Origin: Dehalococcoidia bacterium
GTDB lineage: Bacteria > Chloroflexota > Dehalococcoidia > Lucifugimonadales > UBA3495
NCBI GenBank assembly: GCA_021295965.1
Contig: JAGWBI010000017.1
Coordinates: 589-58,592, forward strand
DNA: 58,004 nt
Direction: 5' to 3'
Numbering within the stretch: position 1 is the stretch's first letter; every line of letters begins with the position of its first letter. The notes under the pieces are model-generated. The model did no database searches. It was not told the origin of the DNA and worked only from the letters and a program-made list of their open reading frames with translations. A program made the translations under genes and the position numbers. Shown piece by piece: positions 34,387-45,428 of the stretch.

Positions 34387-35663
34387 GCCTCCTGGTACTG
34401 GGCCTTGACCACCGGACCGCGCCGGTGGAGATGCGCGAGCGGTTGAGCGTGGAGCGTGATCAGCTCCCCGACGCCCTGGCGCAGCTGTCCGAATATGTCC
34501 CCCAGTCGGTCATCGTCTCCACCTGCAACCGCACCGAGGTCTATACCTACGACTCCGACGACATCGACCTCGTGGGTCGGGTGGGCAATTTCCTCATCGG
34601 ATACTCCGGGGTGCCCGGCGCGGAACTGGAGCGACACATCTACCAGCTCTGGGAGGCCGACTGCGTATCCCACCTGTTCCGGATGGCCGGCGGCCTGGAG
34701 TCCATGATCGTCGGCGAGCGTCAGATTTTGGGCCAGGTGCGGGCGGCGTTCAGCGTGGCCAGCCAGGCCGGTCACGTCAAAAGCCCGCTGATCCGCGTGT
34801 TCCACGACGCCCTGCGCGCCGGCCGGCGGGTGCATCGCGAGACCAACATCGGCCAGCACTCTCGGTCGGTGAGCCGGGCGGCGGTTCAGCTCGCCCGTGG
34901 CCTGTTCGACCGGCTGGACAACCGACGTGCGTTGGTCATCGGCGCCGGCGACGCCGGACGCATGGTGGCCCGGGCGCTGGCCGACGCCGGCGTGCGGCAG
35001 ATCACCGTCGCGAACCGCACCCAATGGCGGGCGGAGGAACTGGCGCGGGACCTGGGCGGCGTGGCCGTACCCTTCAACGAAATGGGATCGGCCCTCGCGG
35101 ACGCCGATCTGGTCATCAGCAGCACCGGGTCACCGGGATACGTCGTGGACCGAGCGATGGTGTCAGGAGCCATGAACGCCCGCACCATCGACGCACCGGT
35201 GATGCTCATCGACATCGCGGTCCCCCGGGATATTGATCCGGCGGTGGCCGATTTTGACAATGTTCAACTGTTCGACATCGACGCGCTGTCGCAGGTTGCC
35301 GAGGTTTCGCTGGACGGTTTGCAGGGCGAGGTCGGCAAGGCCAGCAAGGTGATCGACGCGGAACTGTCCCGGTTCTCCGAGTGGTGGAACTCATCGGACA
35401 CCATGGAACTGGTGGTGTCCTTGCGCCGCCGGGCTGACGAAGTGCGCCGGGAGGAAGTGGCGCGGACGCTGCGTATGATGGGCGAGGACGAAGACGGCGA
35501 ACTTGCCGAGCGGCTGGACGCCATGACCAACGCCCTGGTGAAGAAATTGCTGCACCAACCCACGGTTCAACTCCGCTCCGGGGATAACACCACGGACTAC
35601 CGGGTGGCGCGTCGCCTGTTTGGGCAGGACGACAACGGCGGCAAACGCCGCGGCCGTCGCTGA
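34383..35663 (+). CDS. hemA: Glutamyl-tRNA reductase
   Basis: First committed enzyme of C5 tetrapyrrole synthesis, reducing glutamyl-tRNA(Glu) to glutamate-1-semialdehyde with NADPH. STCNRTEVYTY holds the catalytic Cys48; VGERQILGQVRAAF is the family signature; VIGAGDAGRMVARAL starts the NADPH domain. The C-terminal dimerisation helices are complete. The start is TTG at 34383, overlapping the upstream stop, with GGAGGCGG upstream; the longer frame to 34341 would run into the preceding gene. Its product is used by hemL at the end of the operon. Confidence 0.96.
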   Translation: MSLLVLGLDHRTAPVEMRERLSVERDQLPDALAQLSEYVPQSVIVSTCNRTEVYTYDSDDIDLVGRVGNFLIGYSGVPGAELERHIYQLWEADCVSHLFRMAGGLESMIVGERQILGQVRAAFSVASQAGHVKSPLIRVFHDALRAGRRVHRETNIGQHSRSVSRAAVQLARGLFDRLDNRRALVIGAGDAGRMVARALADAGVRQITVANRTQWRAEELARDLGGVAVPFNEMGSALADADLVISSTGSPGYVVDRAMVSGAMNARTIDAPVMLIDIAVPRDIDPAVADFDNVQLFDIDALSQVAEVSLDGLQGEVGKASKVIDAELSRFSEWWNSSDTMELVVSLRRRADEVRREEVARTLRMMGEDEDGELAERLDAMTNALVKKLLHQPTVQLRSGDNTTDYRVARRLFGQDDNGGKRRGRR

Positions 35664-35680
35664 CACTTGGTGGTTGTCCT

Positions 35681-36601
35681 ATGGCTCGCACCACCGTACG
35701 GGTGGGAACCCGGGGCAGCCGGCTGGCGCTGATCCAGACCGAACTGACCCTGGAGAAACTGCGCCCGGCGCATCCCGACGTAGATTTTGAAGTCGTAACC
35801 GTCACCACCCAAGGCGACGCCAACCAGACCGCGCCGCTGGCCGGCATGGGCCTGGGCGTATTCGTCAAGGAAATCGAGCGACGCCTGGAAACCGGCGCTA
35901 TCGACCTGGCGGTGCACAGCCTCAAGGATATGCCCACCGTATTGCCCGACGGCATGGCCATCGGGGCGGTGTTGGAGCGGGCCGACCCCCGCGATGTGCT
36001 GGTGTCCCACCTGGGCAAAACGCTGCACGACTTTCCCGCCGACAAACGCATCGGCACCAGCAGCCCCCGTCGCCACGCGCAAATCGCCGAACGCCGGCCC
36101 GACCTGGAAATCGTCCCCATCCGCGGCAACGTGGACACCCGCCTCCGCAAGGCCGCCGGCGAGGAGTGCGACGGCACCATCGTCGCAGCGGCGGGCCTGC
36201 TGCGCATGGACCTGGCCCACGTGATAACCGAATATCTGTCGCCGGAGGAGTTCGTCCCTCCGCCCGGCCAGGGAGCAATGGCCGTTGAAATCCGCGCCGA
36301 CGACCAGCGCACGATTGAGCTGGTCAAAGTGGCCGACGACGCTGGAACGGCGGCGGCGGTAGCGGCGGAGCGCTCGTTCCTGGAGGCATTGGGCGGCGGC
36401 TGCCAGGTTCCGGTGGGAGCCTACTCCGAGGCCGACGGAAGCGACGCAAACATCCTGCGCCTGACGGTGTTCATGGCCGCGCCGGACGGCTCGTCAGCTT
36501 ACCGCGCCAGCGTGGTTGGAGCAGCATCGGACACGACCGGCCTGGCGGCGACGGCGTGGGAGCGTCTGCGCGAGCAGGGTGCGTCGGAGTTGCTGGGCTG
36601 A
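35681..36601 (+). CDS. hemC: Porphobilinogen deaminase (hydroxymethylbilane synthase)
   Basis: Polymerises four porphobilinogens into hydroxymethylbilane, using a dipyrromethane cofactor tethered to Cys241 in GGGCQVPVGAYSE. VGTRGSRLALIQT opens the protein; AVHSLKDMPT and GTSSPRRHAQI carry the substrate-binding Lys and Arg residues; IRGNVDTRLRK is also diagnostic. The 306 residues are standard. It starts 17 bases after hemA. Confidence 0.96.
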   Translation: MARTTVRVGTRGSRLALIQTELTLEKLRPAHPDVDFEVVTVTTQGDANQTAPLAGMGLGVFVKEIERRLETGAIDLAVHSLKDMPTVLPDGMAIGAVLERADPRDVLVSHLGKTLHDFPADKRIGTSSPRRHAQIAERRPDLEIVPIRGNVDTRLRKAAGEECDGTIVAAAGLLRMDLAHVITEYLSPEEFVPPPGQGAMAVEIRADDQRTIELVKVADDAGTAAAVAAERSFLEALGGGCQVPVGAYSEADGSDANILRLTVFMAAPDGSSAYRASVVGAASDTTGLAATAWERLREQGASELLG

Positions 36602-36685
36602 CCCGTAATAGCCCAGCAACTTGACCAGCCCGAAATCCACACTAGCATCGGATCCAATCGAAGTCAGCGGCAAGGAAGGTGGCGC

Positions 36686-37021
36686 ATGGCTATCTCACTG
36701 GAAACGCAGGAAAAGGCGAAGCAGATCATCCTGGCGGGCCTCCGCGCCCAGTCTCACGGCTCGGTGCTATTCTGCGACGCCCGAGCCGAAGTAGCTTTGA
36801 ACGCAATCGACGAAGAATTCTTGGATATAGCTGTCATCTACAATGGCCCTCGGGACGATCTGAACTTCCGCTTGCTCATCTCACTGTACGATGAGATCGA
36901 GCCGCAGTTGTCCGAAGTCGGAGTATTGCAGATCCCCTCCGTCTCATACATCCCTAAGGTCGAATACGACAGGATGTTGTCCAAGAGGGAAACGGCGCGC
37001 CCATGGGACCGGCAGGGCTGA
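36686..37021 (+). CDS. Hypothetical protein of an insertion in the heme operon
   Basis: A 111-residue protein with GGAAGGTGG before the ATG. The middle (EEFLDIAVIYNGPRDDLNFR then LISLYDEIEPQLSEVGV) might be a degenerate minimal nucleotidyltransferase-like alpha/beta fold, because an acidic strand is followed by a long helix, but the GSxxxG and SDxD motifs are absent. It precedes, in the same direction, the HEAVH protein 64 bases downstream. Lower GC than the flanking hem genes suggests acquisition. No function can be given. Confidence 0.5.
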   Translation: MAISLETQEKAKQIILAGLRAQSHGSVLFCDARAEVALNAIDEEFLDIAVIYNGPRDDLNFRLLISLYDEIEPQLSEVGVLQIPSVSYIPKVEYDRMLSKRETARPWDRQG

Positions 37022-37085
37022 TGCGCTGGCAAGCACCCGACAATATCAATCATTAATCTGAGTTTGCCACCCAGAACCAAGGAAA

Positions 37086-37658
37086 ATGACAGACGTTCAC
37101 GCTTGGAACCTAATTCCCGATCCGTTAGAAGTCGAGACTACGTTCTTCGAACTTTTGGCCGCTGCGGAATCCAGCCTCGGGCCTAGAGACTGTAAGTGGC
37201 AACACATCCATGTCGAGTTTCACGATGCCGTATCTCAGCCTCGCACTGACAACGATGGCATCAGCACGATCACGGTTTTATTGAATCCCAGCAGGTCCCG
37301 GATTGGATACTGCTATGAAGCTGCACATGAGGCGGTCCACTGCATAAATCCCGTGGCGGCGAGGGACTCGACATACCTTGAAGAGGCGGTTGCCGTCGCG
37401 TTCAGCCGCAAGATGGTTTATACCAAGCACAGCAAGTACGGTTTAGACAAATGCGGATTGACAGATGCGTATCACGAAACCTTACGGCGTGCGACGCGGA
37501 TCGATGTGGACATCCTTCGGCTTGGCAAAAGAGCGCGAGAGCGAGTCGGATTTGGTTCCTTGAGCCTAGATGTCACTCCAGATCTCTTGCGCGAATTGTA
37601 TCCCAGTGTCGATCAAGCCACGTTGGCGTCTGTCGTCGATAAGTTCCCTCCGAATTAG
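37086..37658 (+). CDS. Putative zinc metalloprotease-like protein (HEAVH)
   Basis: A 190-residue protein of no family I can name. EAAHEAVHCINP has the HExxH pattern, and STYLEEAVAVAFSRK about 20 residues later supplies a candidate third Glu ligand, which together look like a gluzincin-type active site. No signal peptide or membrane segment is present, so it would act in the cytoplasm. It is embedded between hemC and cobA-hemD, with its stop four bases before the cobA start. Lower GC than neighbours. ImmA/IrrE-like regulatory proteases are one comparison, but this is inference. Confidence 0.6.
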   Translation: MTDVHAWNLIPDPLEVETTFFELLAAAESSLGPRDCKWQHIHVEFHDAVSQPRTDNDGISTITVLLNPSRSRIGYCYEAAHEAVHCINPVAARDSTYLEEAVAVAFSRKMVYTKHSKYGLDKCGLTDAYHETLRRATRIDVDILRLGKRARERVGFGSLSLDVTPDLLRELYPSVDQATLASVVDKFPPN

Positions 37659-37661
37659 CGT

Positions 37662-39209
37662 ATGCCACTCACTACGAACACCGGCAAAGTCTACCTGGTC
37701 GGCGCCGGCCCCGGCGATCCCGGCCTCCTTACGGTCAAGGGTGCCCAGGCGTTGGCCGAGGCCGACGTGGTGGTGTACGACCGTTTGCTGGACCCGTCGC
37801 TGGTCGCTCTGGCTCCGCCGTCGGCACAGCGGGTGTTTGTAGGCAAAGAGCGCGGTAGGCAGGCCCTCACCCAGTCCGAGATCAACGACCTGCTGGTCGC
37901 CGAGGGACTGGCCGGCAAGACGGTGGTGCGACTCAAAGGCGGCGACCCCTTCGTCTTCGGGCGCGGCGGCGAAGAGGCGCTGGCCCTGGCGGCGTCCGGC
38001 GTACCATTTGCCGTCGTTCCCGGCGTCACGTCTGCGGTGGCGGCGGCGGCCTACGCCGGCATCCCGGTCACCCACCGGGGAATCTCAACCGCCGTAACCA
38101 TCGTCACCGGCAGCGAAGATCCCAGCAAAGGCCAAACCAGCACCGACTGGGCCGCGCTGGCGAAAACGGGCGGCACTCTGGTAACGCTGATGGGCTGGGC
38201 CGCTCTGCCGGGCATCGTGGAGACTTTGCAGGCCAACGGCATGGCCGCCGGCACCCCAGCCGCGTTGGTCCAATGGGGTACCTGGACCCGCCAGCGGACG
38301 GTTACCGGGACGCTGGCCGACATCGCCGAGCGCGGCAAAGCCGCCGGCATCGGCGCGCCTGTAATCGCCATCATCGGCGAGGTGGCCCGCCTGCGGGATG
38401 AAATCGGCTGGTTTGACCGACGACCGTTGTGGGGCAAGCGGGTGCTGGTTACTCGCTCCCGCACCCAGGCGTCGCGCCTGATCGAGCTGCTCACCGAGCT
38501 GGGCGCTGAACCGATTGAACTGCCCTCCATCGAGATCGGGCCGCTGGACGACTACGCCGAACTGGACGCCGCTCTGTCCGAAAAGGTCGGCGTACCGGGT
38601 CGATGGGTAATATTCGCCAGCGTCAACTCGGTGGAGTACGTCTGGGAACGCCTGCGTGCGACGGGTCAGGACGCGCGGCACTTCGCCGGCGCGACCATCG
38701 GAGCCATCGGGCCAGCCACGGCACGGGCGTTGCGGGATCGGGGCATTGAGCCGGACTTCATGCCCAAACGGTCGGTATCCGAGGAAGTGATAGCCGAGTT
38801 GTCAAGCCTGGACTGGACAAACCGGCTCGTCCTGCTGCCGGGTTCGGCCATCGGGCGGGATGCTCTGGCAACCGGGCTGGCTGGCCTGGGCGCCGACGCC
38901 CGCCGCGTGCCGGCCTATCGCAACGTCAGGCCGGAGGGCGTTGAGGAACGGGCGCGGCAGGCGTTTGCCCGCGGGGTGGATGTGATAACCTTCACCAGTT
39001 CGTCAACGGTGCGCAACCTGCTGGACATCCTGGGCGACGACCGCCGCGTGTTGGAAGGCAGCGCCATTGCGTGCATCGGTCCAATCACCGCCTCCACGGC
39101 GTCAGAGTTGGGCCTGTACGTTGACATCATTGCCGCTGAACACAACGTGGAAGGGCTGGCCGCCGCGCTGGCCGCTCACTACGCCGGCGACGCCACGACA
39201 GTCGCCTAA
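37662..39209 (+). CDS. cobA-hemD: Fused uroporphyrinogen-III C-methyltransferase / uroporphyrinogen-III synthase
   Basis: A 515-residue two-domain enzyme. Residues 1 to about 250 are the SUMT domain (VYLVGAGPGDPGLLTVKGAQ, VVRLKGGDPFVFGRGGEE, GIPVTHRGIS), making precorrin-2 from uroporphyrinogen III. Residues about 262-510 are the HemD domain (GKRVLVTRSRTQASRLIELL, ASVNSVEYVWERL, ITFTSSSTVRNLLD), closing hydroxymethylbilane to uroporphyrinogen III. The fusion lets the chain go from HemC product to precorrin-2, the substrate of the dehydrogenase encoded upstream. This fits a main flux into siroheme. Confidence 0.95.
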   Translation: MPLTTNTGKVYLVGAGPGDPGLLTVKGAQALAEADVVVYDRLLDPSLVALAPPSAQRVFVGKERGRQALTQSEINDLLVAEGLAGKTVVRLKGGDPFVFGRGGEEALALAASGVPFAVVPGVTSAVAAAAYAGIPVTHRGISTAVTIVTGSEDPSKGQTSTDWAALAKTGGTLVTLMGWAALPGIVETLQANGMAAGTPAALVQWGTWTRQRTVTGTLADIAERGKAAGIGAPVIAIIGEVARLRDEIGWFDRRPLWGKRVLVTRSRTQASRLIELLTELGAEPIELPSIEIGPLDDYAELDAALSEKVGVPGRWVIFASVNSVEYVWERLRATGQDARHFAGATIGAIGPATARALRDRGIEPDFMPKRSVSEEVIAELSSLDWTNRLVLLPGSAIGRDALATGLAGLGADARRVPAYRNVRPEGVEERARQAFARGVDVITFTSSSTVRNLLDILGDDRRVLEGSAIACIGPITASTASELGLYVDIIAAEHNVEGLAAALAAHYAGDATTVA

Positions 39210-39229
39210 CACCGGGCAGGAGGGACACC

Positions 39230-40213
39230 ATGCTGAAGCACCCCGATTTGCGAATGCGCCGGCTGCGGGAGAAGGCGCCGGTGCGCGACATGGTGCGGGA
39301 AACCCGCATCAGCGCCCCCAACTTCATCTACCCCATGTTCGTCACCCACGGCGAGAACATCCGCGACGAAATCGAACCCATGCCGGGCTGCTACCACACC
39401 TCCATCGACCGCCTCAACGAGGAGATCGACGAGGTGGTGGAGTTGGGCATCCCGTCGGTGCTGCTGTTCGGCCTGCCACCGGAGAAGGACGCCATCGGCA
39501 GCGGAGCCTACGACCCCGAGGGCATCATCCAGGAAGCCACCCGCACCATCAAGGAACGCGCCCCCGGCCTCATGGTAATCGGCGACGTATGCCTCTGCGA
39601 GTACACCGACCACGGCCACTGCGGCATCATCGAAGGCGAGCGGATTGACAACGACGCCACGCTGGAACTGCTGGCCCGCTCCGCGCTGACCCAGGTACAG
39701 GCCGGCGCCGATATGGTCGCCCCGTCCTCCATGATGGACGGGCAGGTACGCGCCATCCGAGAGACGCTCGACGCCCACGGCTACGACGACACGCCCATCA
39801 TGGGCTACGCCGCCAAGTACGCCTCGTCCTTCTACGGCCCCTTCCGCGTCGCCGCCGACTCCACGCCGCAGTTCGGCGACCGCCGCAGCTACCAGATGGA
39901 CCCGGCCAACCGCCGCATGGCCATGCGTGAAATCGAGTCGGACATCGCCGAGGGCGCGGACATCGTCATGGTCAAGCCGGCCATGGCCTACATGGACGTC
40001 ATCAAGGAAGCGCGGGAACGCTACGACTACCCACTGGCCGCCTACAACGTTAGCGGCGAGTACTCCATGGTCAAGGCGGCATCCCGGGCTGGCTGGATCG
40101 ACGAGAAGCCCGTCACGCTGGAACTGCTGACCGCCATCCGCCGGGCCGGCGCCGACATCATCATCTCCTACCACGCCAAGGAGGTGGCCCGCTGGCTGCG
40201 GGGTGAGGGATAG
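39230..40213 (+). CDS. hemB: Delta-aminolevulinic acid dehydratase
   Basis: Porphobilinogen synthase joining two aminolevulinates. The Schiff-base Lys residues are Lys196 in YAAKYASSFYGPF and Lys249 in VMVKPAMAYMD. DVCLCEYTDHGHC gives Cys121, Cys123 and Cys131, the ligands of the zinc-dependent type. AGGAGGGACACC precedes the ATG. The 327 residues are standard. It is 20 bases after cobA-hemD. Confidence 0.97.
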   Translation: MLKHPDLRMRRLREKAPVRDMVRETRISAPNFIYPMFVTHGENIRDEIEPMPGCYHTSIDRLNEEIDEVVELGIPSVLLFGLPPEKDAIGSGAYDPEGIIQEATRTIKERAPGLMVIGDVCLCEYTDHGHCGIIEGERIDNDATLELLARSALTQVQAGADMVAPSSMMDGQVRAIRETLDAHGYDDTPIMGYAAKYASSFYGPFRVAADSTPQFGDRRSYQMDPANRRMAMREIESDIAEGADIVMVKPAMAYMDVIKEARERYDYPLAAYNVSGEYSMVKAASRAGWIDEKPVTLELLTAIRRAGADIIISYHAKEVARWLRGEG

Positions 40214-40240
40214 GGTTTTCGGTCGTTCCCGGATTGGGCA

Positions 40241-40726
40241 GTGGACATCGGATCGGCCACGCAGAACTGGCGCTGGCCGGCCGCGCTGGGGGTGGGAGCC
40301 GCCGCGCTGCTGTGGGTGGTATGGTACTTCACCGTAGCGCCCTGTACGATGGAAAGAGCCGAAGACGGGTTATGCAACCCTGGCATCATTGCCAGGTTCA
40401 TCAACCACCAGATCTTAGCGCAGTGCATACTGCTGGGCCTCGCTGTTGCCGCCGTGAAAGGAGGTTACGACGAAATTATGGTAAGTAGAGAACGGAAACG
40501 CGCTGATGACGCCGAAGCGCGACTGGCAGCGGAGCGCAAGCGCGTCGATGCGCTTTATGACGAGTGGCGGGCACAGCGGGAAGCGGAGCAGGCCGAGCGT
40601 CGGGCGCAACGGGAAGCGGAGCAGGCCGAGCGGGAGGCAGTGCTGAACACCTTGGCCCAGATCAACAATACGCTGACCCAACTGCTGGCCCAGCAGCGAA
40701 ACGGGCGGTCGTCTCAGGAAAATTGA
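40241..40726 (+). CDS. Membrane-anchored coiled-coil hypothetical protein
   Basis: A 161-residue protein of unknown function from GTG at 40241. A first hydrophobic segment (WPAALGVGAAALLWVVWYFT), a short Cys-containing loop (APCTMERAEDGLCNPG), a second hydrophobic segment (AQCILLGLAVAAV), then about 90 residues rich in Arg, Glu and Ala that read as a long coiled coil with repeated EAEQAERRAQR units. It lies between hemB and hemL in the same direction and is likely co-transcribed with them. Confidence 0.6.
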   Translation: MDIGSATQNWRWPAALGVGAAALLWVVWYFTVAPCTMERAEDGLCNPGIIARFINHQILAQCILLGLAVAAVKGGYDEIMVSRERKRADDAEARLAAERKRVDALYDEWRAQREAEQAERRAQREAEQAEREAVLNTLAQINNTLTQLLAQQRNGRSSQEN

Positions 40727-40769
40727 TTACACCATAGCCGCAGCCCCACTGCCTAGGAGGGCACAAAGC

Positions 40770-42056
40770 ATGCAGCAAGCCAAATCCCAGCAGCTTTTTG
40801 AGCAGGCCCAGCGGGTCATCCCCGGCGGCGTCAACAGCCCGGTCCGATCGTTCCGGGCCGTCGAGGGTACGCCACCCTTCATCGCCCGTGGCAACGGCGC
40901 CCATGTCTGGGACGTGGACGGCAACGAGTACATCGACTACCTCGGCTCCTGGGGACCATTGGCATTGGGCCACGCTCACCCTGCCGTGGTGGACGCAGTG
41001 CAGCGAGCCGCCGCGGATGGCACATCCTTCGGCGCGCCGGTGGAGCAGGAGGTCGAGCTGGCCGAGATGATCTGTGCCGCTCTGCCGTCGGTCGATATGG
41101 TGCGGCTGGTCAACTCGGGCACGGAAGCCTGCATGACCGCCCTGCGCCTGGCCCGGGCCTACACTGGCCGCTCCAAGATCGTCAAGTTCGCCGGCAACTA
41201 CCACGGCCACGCCGACGGCCTGCTGGTCGCCGCCGGCTCCGGCGCGCTGACCCACGGCGTGCCCACCAGCGCCGGCGTTCCCGAAGCCTATGCCGCCGAG
41301 ACCCTCATCGCGACATTCAACGACATATCCTCGGTGGAAAGCCTGTTCGACGCCTGGCCCGAGGACATTGCCGCTATCATCGTGGAGCCGGTGGCCGGCA
41401 ACATGGGCGTGGTGTCCCCGGCCAGTGGTTTTCTGGAAGGGTTGCGCGGCATAACCGAAGCCCACGGCGCGCTGCTGATATTCGACGAGGTGATTACCGG
41501 CTTTCGCGTGGCCTACGGCGGAGCGCAGACGCTCTTTGGCGTCACGCCCGACATCACCACCATGGGCAAGATCATCGGCGGCGGCCTCCCCGTAGGCGCA
41601 TACGGCGGTCGCGAAGAGGTCATGCAGCAGGTGGCTCCTCTTGGCCCCATGTACCAGGCCGGCACCCTCTCCGGCAACCCGCTGGCGGTGGCCGCCGGCG
41701 TGGCCACGCTCACCGAACTGCAGCGTCCCGGCGTGTACGACCAACTGGAGGCCACGGCCACGCGGCTCATCGACGGCGTGACCGCTGCCTTCGCCCGTGC
41801 CGAAGTGCCCTCAACCGTCAACCGGGTGGCCTCCATGTTCACCGGCTTCTTCAATCCAGGCCCGGTGTCCGCGCTGGCACAGGTCGAGCAGTCCGACACG
41901 GCGGCCTACGGGCGATATATGCACGCGCTCCTGGACCGCGGCGTGTACATCGCGCCGTCCCAGTTCGAGGCCGGCTTCGTGTCCATCGCCCACACCGACG
42001 CCGACATCGACCGCACCATCGTGGCGGTGGGCGACGCGCTGGTCGCTATGGAGTAG
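40770..42056 (+). CDS. hemL: Glutamate-1-semialdehyde 2,1-aminomutase
   Basis: PLP enzyme converting glutamate-1-semialdehyde, the HemA product, to 5-aminolevulinate. The PLP Lys is Lys267 in TMGKIIGGGLPVGAYGG; FRAVEGTPPFIARG, YHGHADGLLVAAGSG and MYQAGTLSGNPLA are family hallmarks. AGGAGGGCACAAAGC precedes the ATG. The 428 residues are normal. It ends the tetrapyrrole block; a family A palindrome core begins 22 bases after its stop. Confidence 0.97.
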   Translation: MQQAKSQQLFEQAQRVIPGGVNSPVRSFRAVEGTPPFIARGNGAHVWDVDGNEYIDYLGSWGPLALGHAHPAVVDAVQRAAADGTSFGAPVEQEVELAEMICAALPSVDMVRLVNSGTEACMTALRLARAYTGRSKIVKFAGNYHGHADGLLVAAGSGALTHGVPTSAGVPEAYAAETLIATFNDISSVESLFDAWPEDIAAIIVEPVAGNMGVVSPASGFLEGLRGITEAHGALLIFDEVITGFRVAYGGAQTLFGVTPDITTMGKIIGGGLPVGAYGGREEVMQQVAPLGPMYQAGTLSGNPLAVAAGVATLTELQRPGVYDQLEATATRLIDGVTAAFARAEVPSTVNRVASMFTGFFNPGPVSALAQVEQSDTAAYGRYMHALLDRGVYIAPSQFEAGFVSIAHTDADIDRTIVAVGDALVAME

Positions 42057-42077
42057 TTCGCAGCATTTGAAACGCAT

Positions 42078-42105
42078 GTAGGGGCGAATGATTATTCGCC
42101 CCTAT
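42078..42105. repeat. Palindromic core of repeat family A
   Basis: GTAGGGGCGAAT-GATT-ATTCGCCCCTAT, an almost perfect palindrome. It sits between hemL and recQ, 12 bases before the recQ ATG. The same sequence recurs at 44299-44326 at the other end of recQ, and inverted at 57706. It could fold into a strong hairpin in mRNA. Confidence 0.85.
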
Positions 42106-42116
42106 GGATTTATGCG

Positions 42117-44312
<2,196 letters not shown>

Positions 44313-44352
44313 TTATTCGCCCCTACGCGTATTTGGCGATATGTCCGCCGGC

Positions 44353-44823
44353 TTAGGTCCCGTACCTCGCCGCGGAGTTGGGGTCGCTGTATTCCACGTT
44401 CTTGGTAGACCAGAAGGCGGCGGCGATGTCGTCGCAGGCGGCGACCAGGGCCTCGGCGTTGTCCATGCTGACGGTCTGCTTGCACTGGCCGGCCAGCTTG
44501 AGGGCGGCGTTGAACTTGGCGGCGATGTCGCCGGCGTCGGTGTTCGGCCAGGCGTAGTCGGCCCACAGGATGCGCAGCTCTTCCTTGCACTTCTCGGCGT
44601 GTTCTTCCTTCACCGTCACGTAGCGGGAGAAGGTGTTGGCGAAGGCCTGCCGCTCGTTGGCGGGAGCGCCGGGCTGGGGAGCCTCCAGGTTCTGCATCCG
44701 CAGTACCATCTTCTGCACGGTCTGGGCCGCCATCTTGGCGACGACGGGGTCATAGATGCCGCAGGGAATGTCGCAGTGGGCGTGGGCCGTGCGGGGCTTC
44801 AGGAACGCGATGGGATTGAACAT
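44353..44823 (-). CDS. sodN: Nickel-type superoxide dismutase
   Basis: Ni-SOD precursor of 156 residues that disproportionates superoxide in the cytoplasm. The nickel hook follows a 15-residue propeptide: ...RTAHA then HCDIPCGIYDP, where His1, Cys2 and Cys6 bind nickel and Tyr9 lies in the channel. The remaining four-helix-bundle sequence (AAQTVQKMVLRMQNLEAP, EEHAEKCKEELRILWADY) matches family. AGGAG lies about ten bases before the ATG. Cleavage requires the SodX peptidase, whose gene is not in the window. Confidence 0.96.
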   Translation of the reverse strand: MFNPIAFLKPRTAHAHCDIPCGIYDPVVAKMAAQTVQKMVLRMQNLEAPQPGAPANERQAFANTFSRYVTVKEEHAEKCKEELRILWADYAWPNTDAGDIAAKFNAALKLAGQCKQTVSMDNAEALVAACDDIAAAFWSTKNVEYSDPNSAARYGT

Positions 44824-45061
44824 CGTGGGCAGTCTCCTTTTCGTTTCAGTTCAGCGGCGAAAACGCGGGGCGAATTGCCGTCATGCGCCGGATGATTTCG
44901 GCAAAAATGCTAGCGCAAATCGCCGCATGGCGCAAGGGCGGCGTCGGCGCCGTGGTTGTTGTAGGCGAATAGATGCCATATCGCGATTGTCGAGGACAAA
45001 GCACCCTCGCTATAATCATCAACGTAGCCAAACGACTTTCGGAGGCTCTGGAAACGCACTC

Positions 45062-45412
45062 ATGGGTGTCACCTACGCCAGAGGCAGCATCACCGGCAAA
45101 TCAGGATCCCGCCCGTACGAATTCCTCGTCGACACGGGCGCGACGTGGCTGAGTATCCCGCCCGCCGATATCGGGGTCCTGGAGCTTGAAGCACTCGGGC
45201 GTAACGCTCCAATTACCACCCCGAACGGTGTTTTCTACCTACCCCTTTACCGAGCCGATGGGGTGCTCGAAGGCGTCCCATTTAGTACCTACTTGGTAGA
45301 AGCGTATATTCCGATAGTGGGTTACAGGCTACTACAAGATTTGGGGTTCGTCGTTGACGTGTTGGAAGAGCGCATCGCTCTTCGGACCGAATGGTTGGGC
45401 AATCTACCGTGA
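45062..45412 (+). CDS. Retropepsin-like aspartic protease
   Basis: A 116-residue clan AA protease-like protein with the catalytic FLVDTGATWLSIPP triad region and a later LQDLGFVVDVLEERIAL segment typical of bacterial retropepsin-like families that act as homodimers. GGAGG at 45041 is far (16 bases) from the ATG at 45062. It precedes by 16 bases a gene whose N-terminal half is a degenerate version of the same fold. The targets are unknown. Confidence 0.7.
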   Translation: MGVTYARGSITGKSGSRPYEFLVDTGATWLSIPPADIGVLELEALGRNAPITTPNGVFYLPLYRADGVLEGVPFSTYLVEAYIPIVGYRLLQDLGFVVDVLEERIALRTEWLGNLP

Positions 45413-45428
45413 ATGGAGGCATTTTGTC

